A DNA stretch of 64,000 bases from Aquabacter sp965279295 (GTDB lineage Bacteria > Pseudomonadota > Alphaproteobacteria > Rhizobiales > Xanthobacteraceae): NCBI GenBank assembly GCA_965279295.1, contig CBDIHQ010000016.1. One strand, written 5' to 3'. The position numbers were made by a program, and so were the translations under genes. Of the stretch, positions 1-8,323 are shown one piece after another. Position 1 is the stretch's first letter, and each line of letters opens with the position of its first letter. Below the pieces are notes generated by a model. That model had not been told where the DNA came from, did no database searches, and was given only the letters and a program-made list of their open reading frames with translations.

Positions 1-1
1 G

Positions 2-277
2 CACCGCATCCTGGTGGAGGGCGGGCCGGCGACGCTGGCGGCGTTCCTCGATGCCGATGCGGTGGATTGCCTGCATATTCTGGTCTCGCCGGTGATCCTC
101 GGGTCGGGCCGAACCGGGCTTGATCTTCGCCCCATAGCCCGGCTGGGGGATGCGCTTCGCCCGGCCAGTGAGGTCACGGTGTTTCCGGACGGCGACGTGC
201 TGTTCGCCTGCGACATGCGCAGGGGCGCGTTGGCGGCGGAAATGCCGGTGGGTGATGGCGTGTTAGTTGGGAACTGA
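2..277 (+). CDS. RibD-type reductase domain, C-terminal end (5' partial)
   Basis: The reading frame is open from base 2 to the stop at 275-277, so only about 91 C-terminal residues are present. The fragment has the VEGGPAT motif followed by a 'LVSPVILGSGRTGLDL' strand-loop, the signature of the RibD C-terminal (dihydrofolate-reductase-like) fold that binds NADPH and reduces the ribosyl-amino-pyrimidine in riboflavin synthesis. Whether a deaminase domain lies upstream cannot be seen. It converges on the four-gene operon at 622-4047, which contains a pterin-synthase-like gene, so it may serve a pterin-like pathway instead of riboflavin. The family call is firm; the substrate is unknown. Confidence 0.8.
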   Translation, partial: HRILVEGGPATLAAFLDADAVDCLHILVSPVILGSGRTGLDLRPIARLGDALRPASEVTVFPDGDVLFACDMRRGALAAEMPVGDGVLVGN

Positions 278-621
278 GGCCGTTCGGTGGGATCGGGGCT
301 GTCGCGTTATGCGCGGCGACTCCCTCTGCCGCCTGCACGACCTTTGCGAAACGGACCTCTCAAGCACTCAGGAAGCATCGCAATTCGTTAGGCGCAGAGG
401 CTGGGCAGTTTTCACCTCGCCCCAAGGGGGAGAGGTCGGCTGCGAAGCGGCCGGGTGAGGCGGCTCCGACATTTCAGGACTGGAAAGGGTTCCCCCCCTC
501 ACCCCAGCCCTCTCCCCGTCGGGGAGAGTGGGCATGGCGCTGTCATTCGAGAAGCACCACCAATCCCACTCCAATCCCCTCCCGACCCCCTCCCCCGCAA
601 GCGAGAGAGGGAATGAGGCAG
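278..621. repeat. Intergenic GC-rich dispersed repeat, copy A
   Basis: No gene is seen here. From about 378 to 533, and more weakly out to about 345-605, the sequence closely matches the reverse complement of roughly 35790-36030: shared blocks include gagaggtcggctgcgaagc, ggctccgacatttca and ctctccccgtcggggagag. The unit contains short palindromes, such as ctccccgtcggggag. It lies between the convergent ends of the RibD-type gene and the methyltransferase gene, so it may also end transcription from both sides. A third, partial relative lies at about 63290-63510. Confidence 0.75.
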
Positions 622-1467
622 TCAGGAAAGCTCCGTGCCCAAGGGCCATGCCAGAAAATCCGTGTGGCCGATGGTGCAGACGGTCTTGCCGCTTGCCCAT
701 GAGGCGGCGACTTCCGGGCTGATCTGCCCGCTTTCCACCGCCGCATTGGCTGTCCCGAGCGCGAGGGCTTCAAGGAGGCCGGCGCGATCGGGGCCGACCT
801 GCCACGGGCTGTCGGCGCGGGCGCTCTGGTAGCCGAGGGCGTGAAAGGCGGCCTCCAGGCGGTCGGAACAGGCATTGCCGAGCGCCGGGCCAAAGCCCTT
901 GTCCTTTGCCTGATCGGCGCGGAACGCGGCGGCAATCGCCGCGTCGGCGGCATGTTCCGGCACCCAATGATCGCGGCCATCGCAGCTGAGCACGGTGAAG
1001 AACACGGCGCCGAGCCTCGCCACCTCCTCGGCGAATCCGTCGATGAAGCCTTGCGAGACAAGATCGAAGAACGCCGAGGCTGTGACCAGATCGGGCGCGG
1101 AACGGCCGATTTCCGCCAGCGAACACGAGAGATCCGCCTCTGCGAAATCGACGCTGATCCGGCGGCCTTCGTGCACAAGCTTCAGGCTTTCGCCGTCCGC
1201 CGCACTCTCGTCCGCCCAGGCGGCGAGGGCGATGCGGGCCTGCGCCAGAAGTGCGGGGTCGTAATCGAGTAGGCGCCAGTGCTGAACCGGGCCGAACAAA
1301 TGGGCTGAGGCGCGCAGGTTCGATCCCGTGCCGGCGCCGAGATCGACGATCCCCACGCTGTCACGTCCCGCCAGAAGGCGCCCAGCGCGGTCCGCCAGGT
1401 CCGAATTGCGGGCGCGGATGTCGGCGGGTTCACGAAGGGCGAGCCAGTGGGCGGAAAAGCCGGTCAT
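622..1467 (-). CDS. Class I SAM-dependent methyltransferase
   Basis: The 281-residue protein has a Rossmann methyltransferase core: motif I 'VDLGAGTGSN' near residue 37, an acidic end of strand 2 ('LLDYDP'), and a motif IV-like 'DLVTASAFFDL'. The ATG at 1467 is preferred because its ATGA overlaps the stop of the upstream glycosyltransferase gene, indicating translational coupling. It is the last gene of the operon dehydrogenase / pterin-synthase-like / glycosyltransferase / methyltransferase. The acceptor is unknown; by context it could methylate a glycosylated pterin-like small molecule, which is an inference. Confidence 0.8.
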   Translation of the reverse strand: MTGFSAHWLALREPADIRARNSDLADRAGRLLAGRDSVGIVDLGAGTGSNLRASAHLFGPVQHWRLLDYDPALLAQARIALAAWADESAADGESLKLVHEGRRISVDFAEADLSCSLAEIGRSAPDLVTASAFFDLVSQGFIDGFAEEVARLGAVFFTVLSCDGRDHWVPEHAADAAIAAAFRADQAKDKGFGPALGNACSDRLEAAFHALGYQSARADSPWQVGPDRAGLLEALALGTANAAVESGQISPEVAASWASGKTVCTIGHTDFLAWPLGTELS

Positions 1468-2570
1468 GCCACCACCTCTGCACGCCCGGCGGCCGCTTCG
1501 GTTCGCCCGGCAGTCCCCTGGTCTCGCTCGCCCATGGCCTTCAGCACATGCGCGATGCCCCGCGCGGTGTGCGACCATGAGGGAAGCCTCCGTCCCGCCG
1601 CGAATGCCGCATCCGCCAATCGACGGCGCGCGTCCGCATCGCTCAACAGGCCGCGCAGCGCGCCTTGGAGCGCCGCCGCATCGCCCGGCGGTACTTTCAC
1701 GCCGGCGCCCTCAGGCACCGTCTCGCCGGCAGCCCCGCCGGTGGTGCAGACCAGCGGGAGGCCCCGCCGCAAAGCTTCGGCGAGCACCATGCCATAGCCC
1801 TCATAGAGCGAGGGATGAACGAACAGGTCGGCGCTTTCATAAGCGCGCGCAAGTTGCTCGGGCGTGGCCGCACCGAACAGCTTGATGCGCTGGGACAGGC
1901 CGGCGGCGGCGATCCGATCGCGGACCTGATGGGCCTCCTCGGGGTCGAAATCGAGCCCGCCAATGATGGTGAGGGTCCACGGTAGGTCGCTCAAGGCGCT
2001 CAGCGCCGCGATCAGAATGGGATAACCCTTCCGGGGAATGACACTCCCCACAGCCAGCAGGCGCGGCGGGTTGCCGTCGGCGCGGGCACGCGGCAACGGC
2101 TCAGTTCCAGGCTCCGCGACGGTGATGCGCGCGGGGTCTACGCCGAAATCCGCCACCAGGGTGCGGGCTGTGGGGTGGCTGGTCGTGATGATGGGGCACC
2201 CCATCCCGAGGATCGCCCGCTCGCTTGCCAGCAGCTTTTGCCTGTCGGCGGTGTGAAGCCCTTCTTCCAGGCCCAGGGGATGGTGGATGAGGGCGACCAG
2301 CCGGCCCCTGATCTTGTCTGTCCGGTCGGCCGGCAGGGCACCAAGGGCAAGGCCATCCACCAGGAGGATCGCTGACGGGTCCGTGCCCTCCAGCACACCA
2401 ATGGCGTCATTCACCGCTTGCGCGCTCGGGAACGGGAAGCCGCCGGGCAGGGGAAGCGGTTTGGCGGCGATGCCGTGCTGGGGCAGATGGGCAAGCACCT
2501 GCCGGTCGTAGGCATAGCCGCCGGTGGGCGTTTGGAGGTCGCCGGGGAAGGCGAGATACATCCGCGTCAT
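1464..2570 (-). CDS. Glycosyltransferase family 4 (GT-B)
   Basis: The 368-residue protein starts with 'YLAFPGDLQTPTGGYAYDRQ', the sugar-acceptor half of a GT-B enzyme. The C-terminal half carries 'LLAVGSVIPRKGYPILI' and 'ADLFVHPSLYEGYGMVLAEALRRGLP', the E-x7-E nucleotide-sugar site of GT4 (glycosyl transferases group 1). The start at 2570 overlaps the preceding stop by one base (TGATG), and its end overlaps the methyltransferase by four, so the genes are translationally coupled. The soluble sequence shows no signal peptide. Sugar and acceptor are unknown; the neighbours suggest a small-molecule acceptor rather than a polysaccharide. Confidence 0.88.
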   Translation of the reverse strand: MTRMYLAFPGDLQTPTGGYAYDRQVLAHLPQHGIAAKPLPLPGGFPFPSAQAVNDAIGVLEGTDPSAILLVDGLALGALPADRTDKIRGRLVALIHHPLGLEEGLHTADRQKLLASERAILGMGCPIITTSHPTARTLVADFGVDPARITVAEPGTEPLPRARADGNPPRLLAVGSVIPRKGYPILIAALSALSDLPWTLTIIGGLDFDPEEAHQVRDRIAAAGLSQRIKLFGAATPEQLARAYESADLFVHPSLYEGYGMVLAEALRRGLPLVCTTGGAAGETVPEGAGVKVPPGDAAALQGALRGLLSDADARRRLADAAFAAGRRLPSWSHTARGIAHVLKAMGERDQGTAGRTEAAAGRAEVVA

Positions 2571-2965
2571 CAAGCGATATCGCTCTCGTACCAGGCGCGC
2601 GCGACATGGGATTCGTGCAGCGTCACCTTGAGGCGGGCGGGACGGTCCGGCCCCAGTCCGCCGGTGCGCGCGGCATCCGCCATGCGATCGAAGATATGGC
2701 GGCACAGGACTTCGGTGGTGGTGTTGCTGCCCGCGAATTCCGGCACCTCGTCGAGGTTGCGATAGGCGAGCGGTGCGAGGATCTCCTTCAGCACCTCATG
2801 GGCGCGGCCGATATCCACCACCACGCCATCGGCATTGAGGTCCGGGGCAAGAAAGGCCACGTCGACCACGAAGGTCGCGCCGTGCAGCGCCTGCGCGGGG
2901 CCGAACATGGCGCCCCTGAAACTATGGGCGATCATGATGTGATCGCGCACTTCGACCGCGTACAT
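2570..2965 (-). CDS. Diverged 6-pyruvoyl-tetrahydropterin synthase / QueD-like protein
   Basis: The 131-residue length and fold pattern fit the PTPS/QueD family, which acts on dihydroneopterin triphosphate. Recognisable blocks are 'IMIAHSF' (first zinc His, H14), 'ALHGATF' (second His, H28), 'GVVVDIGRAHEVLKEIL', 'NTTTEVLCRHIF' and 'VTLHESHVA' (substrate-binding Glu, E118). Several usual active-site residues are absent: the third zinc His of the HGH motif is Ala30, the catalytic Asp-His pair is Ala67-Tyr68, and the nucleophilic Cys before HGH is missing. It probably binds a pterin-like ligand but with altered chemistry. The start at MYAVEV (2965) matches the family's N-terminus. It is the second gene of the operon. 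Confidence 0.8.
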   Translation of the reverse strand: MYAVEVRDHIMIAHSFRGAMFGPAQALHGATFVVDVAFLAPDLNADGVVVDIGRAHEVLKEILAPLAYRNLDEVPEFAGSNTTTEVLCRHIFDRMADAARTGGLGPDRPARLKVTLHESHVARAWYESDIA

Positions 2966-3024
2966 AGGACCCCCGGTGTCCAGATTTCCGGACCAAGATT
3001 TCAAGATTTCAAGATTTTAAGACT

Positions 3025-4047
3025 TCAAGATGGATAGCGCACCACGGTGGCGACGTCAGCCGCGATGCCGTCGAGGATGCCGCCGAGCACATCGGGGAGT
3101 TCTGCGAACGGAACTTCGGATGTGATGAGGGCATCCAGCCGTTCGTCGCGCAGCAGGTCCAATGCCTTCAGCAGCCGCCGGCGATGGGTCCAGCGCGGTC
3201 GGCGCGATGGGGGGAGGGCGCCGACCTGCGAGGAAATCAGGCGCAGGCGCTTGCAGTGAAACGGGCCGCCGAGGCCGACCATCACCGCTTCGTCGCCATA
3301 CCAACTCACTTCCACGAGGCTCGCCTCGGTGCCGCAGCAGGCAAGCGCGGTTTCCAATCCCTGGGCGGTGGCGCTGGCGTGGAACACCACGTCGGCTTCC
3401 TTCCCCTGTTGCGCGCCTTCGCTGAAGCGGGCGCCGAAGCTTTCCACCAGGGCACGGCGCGCCGGGTTGGGATCGAGCACCGTGACCTCCGCGCCGGGCA
3501 GGCGGGCGGCGAGGTAGGTAATCAGCAGCCCGATCAGCCCCGCGCCCACCACGGCGATGCGGTCTCCCGCCCCGGCGCCGGAATCCCACAGCGCATTCAG
3601 GGCGGTTTCCATGTTTGCAGCGAGGGTGGCGCGGCGCGCCGGAATGCCAGTCGGGATCACCGCAACGGCATTCGCCGGCACCACGAACAGATCCTGATGC
3701 GGATGCAGCACAAACACCTCGCGCCCGATCAGCGTGGCATCGCCCGCCTCAACCCGGCCGACGCTGCAATAGCCGTATTTCACCGGGAACGGGAAATCCC
3801 CCACCTGCATGGGCGAGCGCATGCGCTCGCGATGCGCGGGGTCCGACAGGCCGGCATAGACCAGCCGCTCGGTGCCCCGGCTGATGGCGCTCCAGGAGCT
3901 GCGGACGAGCACATCGCCTTCCCCAGGTCGCGCCAAAGGCTCGACCTCAAGCTGCGCGGTGCGCGGCGCCACGTACCACAGCGCAGCGGCGGTGGCCTCG
4001 TGTTCTGACGCTTTGGCGTGGCGTTTTGCCACGGTGGGCATGTTCAT
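3025..4047 (-). CDS. Medium-chain dehydrogenase/reductase (zinc-type alcohol dehydrogenase family)
   Basis: The 340-residue MDR protein has a GroES-like N-terminal part ('SAISRGTE') and a Rossmann domain with 'VVGAGLIGLLITYLAA' followed by an acidic 'VLDPNPARR', typical of NAD(P)-binding. The classical GHE and cysteine zinc ligands are not evident in the N-terminal part, so zinc catalysis is doubtful; the 'SRGTE' style resembles BchC-like and other non-zinc MDR oxidoreductases. The start ATG 4047 has a GAGG about 8-11 bases upstream; an in-frame ATG at 4041 is an alternative. It is the first gene of the minus-strand operon and lies divergent from the OpgH-like gene. Substrate unknown. Confidence 0.8.
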   Translation of the reverse strand: MNMPTVAKRHAKASEHEATAAALWYVAPRTAQLEVEPLARPGEGDVLVRSSWSAISRGTERLVYAGLSDPAHRERMRSPMQVGDFPFPVKYGYCSVGRVEAGDATLIGREVFVLHPHQDLFVVPANAVAVIPTGIPARRATLAANMETALNALWDSGAGAGDRIAVVGAGLIGLLITYLAARLPGAEVTVLDPNPARRALVESFGARFSEGAQQGKEADVVFHASATAQGLETALACCGTEASLVEVSWYGDEAVMVGLGGPFHCKRLRLISSQVGALPPSRRPRWTHRRRLLKALDLLRDERLDALITSEVPFAELPDVLGGILDGIAADVATVVRYPS

Positions 4048-4124
4048 GGTCCCGGCCTCGTGATTGCCGCCTTCGCGGCCCACTGACTTAACGTCCCCTC
4101 CGCCCCCAGGGGGACGGAGCCTTC

Positions 4125-5921
4125 ATGACGCTGCGCATCAATCCGGTTTTGCTTGTTCCTCACGACCCCGATGTTCCCTCTTCGGAGGCGCGCCGGCTCC
4201 GGCGCCGGCGCATTCTGATGCTGGCGCTCAACCTTGCCACCCTCATTGCCGTCGCGGTGGCGGCGGCAAGTCTGGCATCAGCGGGCGGGTGGAGCGTTTC
4301 GCGGATCATCCTGTGCCTTTGTGTCGTGGCCATAACGCCATGGAATGCGATCGGTTTCTGGAATTCGCTGATCGGCCTCGTTCTGCTCCACCGCACCCGT
4401 TCCGGTGTCGCGGCCGCCGCGCCGTTTTTGACGGCGGGCGACGGCGAGGGTCCGGTGCTGGTGCGTAGCGCAATTCTTATGACGCTCCGCAATGAAGATC
4501 CCGAACGCGCCGTGTCACGTCTTCGTGCGGTCAAGGCGGAGCTTGATCGCACGCCCTATGGCGGACAGTTCGATTATTTCCTTTTGAGCGACACGTCGCA
4601 CCCCGAGGTGGCCGCGGCCGAGGAGGCTGCGGTCTCCCGTTGGCGGGCGGAAGCGGGCGCACGCGGCATTATCTATCGGCGCCGCCCCGACAATGCCGGC
4701 TTCAAGGCCGGGAATGTCCGGGATTTCTGCGGCCATTGGGGCGCGCATTACGAATTCATGCTGCCGCTGGACGCCGACAGCCTGATGGGCGCCGCGACCA
4801 TCCTGCACATGGTGCGCACGATGCAGGGCGAGCCGCGCATCGGCATTCTCCAGAGCCTGGTGGTCGGCCTTCCCAGCGCCAGCGGCTTCGCGCGCATGTT
4901 CCAGTTCGGCATGCGCGCCGGCATGCGCTGCTACACGCTGGGCGGCACATGGTGGGCTGGGGATTGCGGGCCGTTCTGGGGCCACAATGCGCTGATCCGC
5001 ATCGCGCCGTTCCGCGCCCATTGCGACCTGCCCCTGCTGCCGGGAGAGCCGCCGCTGGGCGGGCAGATCCTCTCGCACGATCAGGTGGAGGCGGTGCTGA
5101 TGCGCCGCGCCGGCTATGAGGTGCGGGTGGTGCCGGTGGAAAGCGAGAGCTTCGAGGAGAACCCGCCGACCCTGCCGGATTTCCTCGCCCGCGACGCCCG
5201 CTGGTGTCATGGCAATCTGCAATATCTCAAGCTGCTGAACCTGCCCGGCTTACATGCCATGGGACGGTTCCAGCTCGCTTGGGCGGTGCTGATGTTCCTG
5301 AGTGTTCCGGCCCTGCCGCTGGCGCTTCTGGTTCTGCCGTTCGCCGCCTCCGGCATGCCTGAGGGGAGTGCGCCGCTGGCGATCGGTCTCTACCTCGCAT
5401 TGCTGCTGCTGTGCCTGGCGCCGAAGCTGGCGGGATATCTCGATGTGGCGCTGACGCCGGGCGGGGTGGCGCGCTATGGCGGGGCACGGCGCTTTGCCAT
5501 CTCATCCGTGATCGAACTGGCCTTCTCCTTTTTGCTCAGCGCGATCAGCGCGCTTGCCACCACCGGCGTGCTCGTCCGCCTTCTGCTCGGCCGCGTGACC
5601 GGGCAATGGGGCGGACAGGCGCGCGATGCCCATCGCGTGCCCTGGCGCATGGCGGCGCGGGCGATGCTGCTGCCGAGCGCCTATGGCGTGCTGGTGGCGG
5701 GATTGCTCCTGGCTCTGGCGCCGGCCCTGCTGGCCTGGGTGGTGCCATTGATCGCCGGCTGTTGGCTCGCCATCCCGTTCGCCGTGTGGACCGCCGATCC
5801 GCGCCTGGGTGCGTTTCTGGTCCGCCACGGCCTGTGCGCCACCCCCGAGGAGCACACCCCCCCGGCAGTGCTGCGCCGCCTCCGCCCGGAGAAGACGGCT
5901 GGCCTGGACCGGGCGGCTTGA
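4125..5921 (+). CDS. opgH: OpgH/MdoH-like membrane glucosyltransferase
   Basis: The 598-residue protein resembles the glucosyltransferase that builds osmoregulated periplasmic glucans from UDP-glucose. Two N-terminal hydrophobic helices lie around residues 28-85. A GT2 domain follows with 'ILMTLRNEDPER', 'NAGFKAGNVRDF', the DxD-type 'PLDADSL', 'GPFWGHNALIR' and an acceptor motif 'RDARWCHGN'. Several C-terminal membrane helices follow. It is much shorter than the about 850-residue enterobacterial OpgH, lacking the long N-terminal cytoplasmic part. No opgG is adjacent. The start has GGAG eight bases upstream. The family is secure; the exact product is inferred. Confidence 0.85.
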   Translation: MTLRINPVLLVPHDPDVPSSEARRLRRRRILMLALNLATLIAVAVAAASLASAGGWSVSRIILCLCVVAITPWNAIGFWNSLIGLVLLHRTRSGVAAAAPFLTAGDGEGPVLVRSAILMTLRNEDPERAVSRLRAVKAELDRTPYGGQFDYFLLSDTSHPEVAAAEEAAVSRWRAEAGARGIIYRRRPDNAGFKAGNVRDFCGHWGAHYEFMLPLDADSLMGAATILHMVRTMQGEPRIGILQSLVVGLPSASGFARMFQFGMRAGMRCYTLGGTWWAGDCGPFWGHNALIRIAPFRAHCDLPLLPGEPPLGGQILSHDQVEAVLMRRAGYEVRVVPVESESFEENPPTLPDFLARDARWCHGNLQYLKLLNLPGLHAMGRFQLAWAVLMFLSVPALPLALLVLPFAASGMPEGSAPLAIGLYLALLLLCLAPKLAGYLDVALTPGGVARYGGARRFAISSVIELAFSFLLSAISALATTGVLVRLLLGRVTGQWGGQARDAHRVPWRMAARAMLLPSAYGVLVAGLLLALAPALLAWVVPLIAGCWLAIPFAVWTADPRLGAFLVRHGLCATPEEHTPPAVLRRLRPEKTAGLDRAA

Positions 5922-5943
5922 GGGCTGCGCTGCCTGAGGCTCG

Positions 5944-6441
5944 CTATGATGCGGGATGCTCGCCATCCGGTAGGTGAAGAAAGATCAGCACCACCGAGAT
6001 CATCATGATGAAGCCGAACGCTTTGGTCTGCCCATTCCACGCGGGAGACTGCCACATTACGAACCATTCAGCGCCCACGACGATGAAGCCCACCACGTAA
6101 AGCAGCAATCCCAGCGTCAAACCTGCCACGGCAAGGCTTTTCGCGGGCGCAAAATCCGGCGAGCGAATATTCTTAAGCAGCCGGGCCACGCCTATCCACA
6201 ATATCACAGTGGTGGCAAGCTCAATGGCAATTATAAGCCAGTAAGCGATCTTCTGTAAATTGGGGTTTGTGATGGCCCGCCAGTGCAGGGAAGAGTTTGC
6301 AAAGGTCGTGTCCATCGACAGGGTGTGAACGACGAACTGCCAATTGCTGTCATATTCGGTGATGTTGCCGAACGTCACAAGCGTGAAAAAGAAAGCAATG
6401 GAAGCCACAAGTGCGACCTTGCATAAACGAACGACAACCAT
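5944..6441 (-). CDS. DUF2165 family membrane protein
   Basis: The 165-residue protein begins with a hydrophobic helix (residues 5-28), then 'FGNITEYDSNW' and 'VHTLSMDTTF', a signature of DUF2165 integral membrane proteins, and has three further hydrophobic segments (about 65-85, 102-125 and 140-157). Function is unknown for the family. It converges on the OpgH-like gene, with 22 bases between stops, and is divergent from thiM. Base composition is somewhat more AT-rich than the neighbouring genes. Confidence 0.8.
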   Translation of the reverse strand: MVVVRLCKVALVASIAFFFTLVTFGNITEYDSNWQFVVHTLSMDTTFANSSLHWRAITNPNLQKIAYWLIIAIELATTVILWIGVARLLKNIRSPDFAPAKSLAVAGLTLGLLLYVVGFIVVGAEWFVMWQSPAWNGQTKAFGFIMMISVVLIFLHLPDGEHPAS

Positions 6442-6570
6442 TGGTGCCCCCTTCGGTTGAGCGCCGATTATTTGCCACCGCTAGACCAAATCCCGGGGTA
6501 GGGGAAGGGGCGTGACTTTAATCGGCTTCAACGTGGTTGGCCCTCGATCAAGCCTCAGTGGGAACGGCTC

Positions 6571-7368
6571 ATGATGATCACCAGCTCAGATCTTCTCGCC
6601 AAACTTCGCACCGACCAGCCTCTGGTTCACTGCATCACCAATTACGTCGCGATGAACATCGCGGCGAACGTGGTTTTGGCGGCGGGGGCATCGCCTGCGA
6701 TGGTCCATTCCTCCGCCGAAACGCGCGAGTTCGTCGCCATATCCGGTGCGCTCACCGTCAATATCGGCACCTTATCTCCAGATTGGCTGTCGGGCATGCG
6801 GGAGGCGGCAGAGGCTGCCAATGCCATCGGCAAGCCCTGGGTGCTCGATCCTGTCGCGCACTTCGCGACGCGCTTTCGCCGTGCGGCCGTGGCCGAATTG
6901 CTGTCCCTTCGCCCCACCATTATCCGGGCCAATGCGTCTGAGATCATCGCGCTTGCCGGTGGCTCCATGTCCGGCCGGGGCGTGGACAGTGGGGATGCCG
7001 TGTCGCTGGCCGAAGCGGCCGCCACGGACCTGGCGCGCGTGCATGGAGCGGTCGTTGCCGTGACCGGGGAGGTCGACTTCGTGACCGATGGGGCGCGGGC
7101 TGTACGCATTCGCGGCGGCTCCCCTCTGATGCCGCGTGTCACTGCGCTCGGATGCTCTCTCACGTGTCTCGTCGGAGCATTCGTGGCGGTGGCGCCGACC
7201 CAGCCTTTCGAGGCCGCCATCGCCGCACTGACCATGTTCAGCATCGCCGGTGAGCGCGCGCATCCCAAATCCGAAGGACCGGGCTCATTCGCGTGGCAAT
7301 TCCTCGACGCGCTTGCGCAGGTCAGCCCGTCAGATTTGGAGTCCGCCGCGCGCGTCGAGGCGTTGTAG
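6571..7368 (+). CDS. thiM: Hydroxyethylthiazole kinase
   Basis: The enzyme phosphorylates 4-methyl-5-(2-hydroxyethyl)thiazole in thiamine salvage. The 265-residue protein has the family N-terminus 'PLVHCITNYVAMNIAANV', the 'KPWVLDPVA' block, 'IIRANASEI' and a C-terminal 'ALGCSLTCLVGAF' glycine-rich segment carrying the active-site Cys. The start is ATGATG at 6571 or 6574. No thiD or thiE follows, so it stands alone here. I looked for a TPP riboswitch in 6442-6570 and did not find the CTGAGA and related core motifs. Confidence 0.93.
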   Translation: MMITSSDLLAKLRTDQPLVHCITNYVAMNIAANVVLAAGASPAMVHSSAETREFVAISGALTVNIGTLSPDWLSGMREAAEAANAIGKPWVLDPVAHFATRFRRAAVAELLSLRPTIIRANASEIIALAGGSMSGRGVDSGDAVSLAEAAATDLARVHGAVVAVTGEVDFVTDGARAVRIRGGSPLMPRVTALGCSLTCLVGAFVAVAPTQPFEAAIAALTMFSIAGERAHPKSEGPGSFAWQFLDALAQVSPSDLESAARVEAL

Positions 7369-7733
7369 GGCCGATAGTTCAGCTCCCGCGCCCCGAGCGC
7401 GTTGCATGAAGGTTTTTGGTGCCAGATGGGGGGATTGTCTGGGACTGGAAGGCGAGTTGGTCCAGGGCATGACTCAGAGGCGTGCTGCCAAGCACCGGGG
7501 CAGGCACCGGCAAGGGCAGACCCACGCAGAAAACACCGACTTCCCGCTTGGAACAGGCGCGGCTCCTAGGGCCTCCGCATGCCGCGAGACCGCCGCGGTT
7601 TGGGAGGCGCCGTGGGGGCTGAATGCTGGAAAAAATGCGAAGCCCGCACGATGGCGTCCCGCGACCTCCGCAAATCGCAGTTGAATCGGTATACGCAAGG
7701 TGCATCATCGGCTGCAGTCACGGGGGCGTTCAC
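7369..7733. other. Gene-free stretch upstream of the GIY-YIG cassette
   Basis: I see no convincing gene between thiM and the ATG at 7734. The first part (7369-7640) is GC-rich like the core genome. The last part (7644 onward) begins with the left copy of a 17-bp direct repeat and then carries the leader of the GIY-YIG gene. Short open frames on both strands here lack family features and ribosome-binding sites. Confidence 0.5.
7644..7660 (+). repeat. 17-bp direct repeat, left copy
   Basis: The sequence ccgcacgatggcgtccc at 7644-7660 recurs exactly at 8324-8340, 680 bases away. The bases on either side of the two copies differ. The pair brackets the GIY-YIG gene and its leader. Confidence 0.9.
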
Positions 7734-8318
7734 ATGAGTGATTTAGACGAAGAAGCACTGGCCCGAGAGCCAATCCTCTCAGACGCTGGTTTCATTAAGT
7801 TCTACGGCCTCTATTGGAGAAAAGCTGCTGTAAAGTGGGGCGAGTCCCAATTATTAGGCCAACCTCAGGGATGGATGGGGAAAGGCAAGACCAGCAGGGA
7901 TTTCGATGCAGCTACAGTTCAAATGAATTTTTGGAAGCAGAAGGGAGTCTATATACTGTACGATGATAGCCTAAATCCTGTTTATGCAGGCCAAGCGGGA
8001 CTCACTCGTAAAAATGCGGCGGGCGGACAATCAATTGGCAATCGACTTAATGCACATAGTCACGGAATATATAGAAATGGCTGGTCAATTTTTTCATGGT
8101 TCGGATTTTTAGGTAAAGATAAAATTGCACTCAAGACTGCCGTAGAGAAGGATCGTTTGGAGCCAGAATGGTCATTTCAAAGTCTTTCTGACAGCACACT
8201 GAATCAATTGTTAGCATCTTTTGAAGCAATTTTGATCGAAGGATTCGCGCCACGTTTCAATTCGCGAGGCGGAGATTTAGGTAAGGCAGTTCTGGTCGAT
8301 CAATACGATCCCAATTGA
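7734..8318 (+). CDS. GIY-YIG nuclease-like protein
   Basis: The 194-residue protein starts at MSDLDEE; the N-terminal 60 residues are unrecognised. A GIY-YIG-like fold follows: 'GVYILYD' (residues 71-77, GVY for GIY), 'PVYAGQA' (YAG for YIG, 84-86), 'IGNRLNAHSHG' with Arg104, and 'FEAILIEGFAPRFNSRGG' with Glu164 and Asn176 in the positions of the metal-binding Glu and structural Asn. This superfamily includes homing, restriction and repair nucleases; the subgroup is unknown. The gene is clearly more AT-rich than its surroundings, with frequent A/T-ending codons, and is bracketed by a 17-bp direct repeat, so it looks acquired. Confidence 0.7.
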   Translation: MSDLDEEALAREPILSDAGFIKFYGLYWRKAAVKWGESQLLGQPQGWMGKGKTSRDFDAATVQMNFWKQKGVYILYDDSLNPVYAGQAGLTRKNAAGGQSIGNRLNAHSHGIYRNGWSIFSWFGFLGKDKIALKTAVEKDRLEPEWSFQSLSDSTLNQLLASFEAILIEGFAPRFNSRGGDLGKAVLVDQYDPN

Positions 8319-8323
8319 CCTTG

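Noticed and set aside
6442..6570. A TPP riboswitch upstream of thiM
   Set aside because: The conserved CTGAGA and related core elements are absent.
7250..7684. A 144-codon plus-strand frame overlapping the end of thiM
   Set aside because: Its Arg/Ala/Ser-rich sequence is out of frame with thiM and runs across the left 17-bp repeat without any domain.
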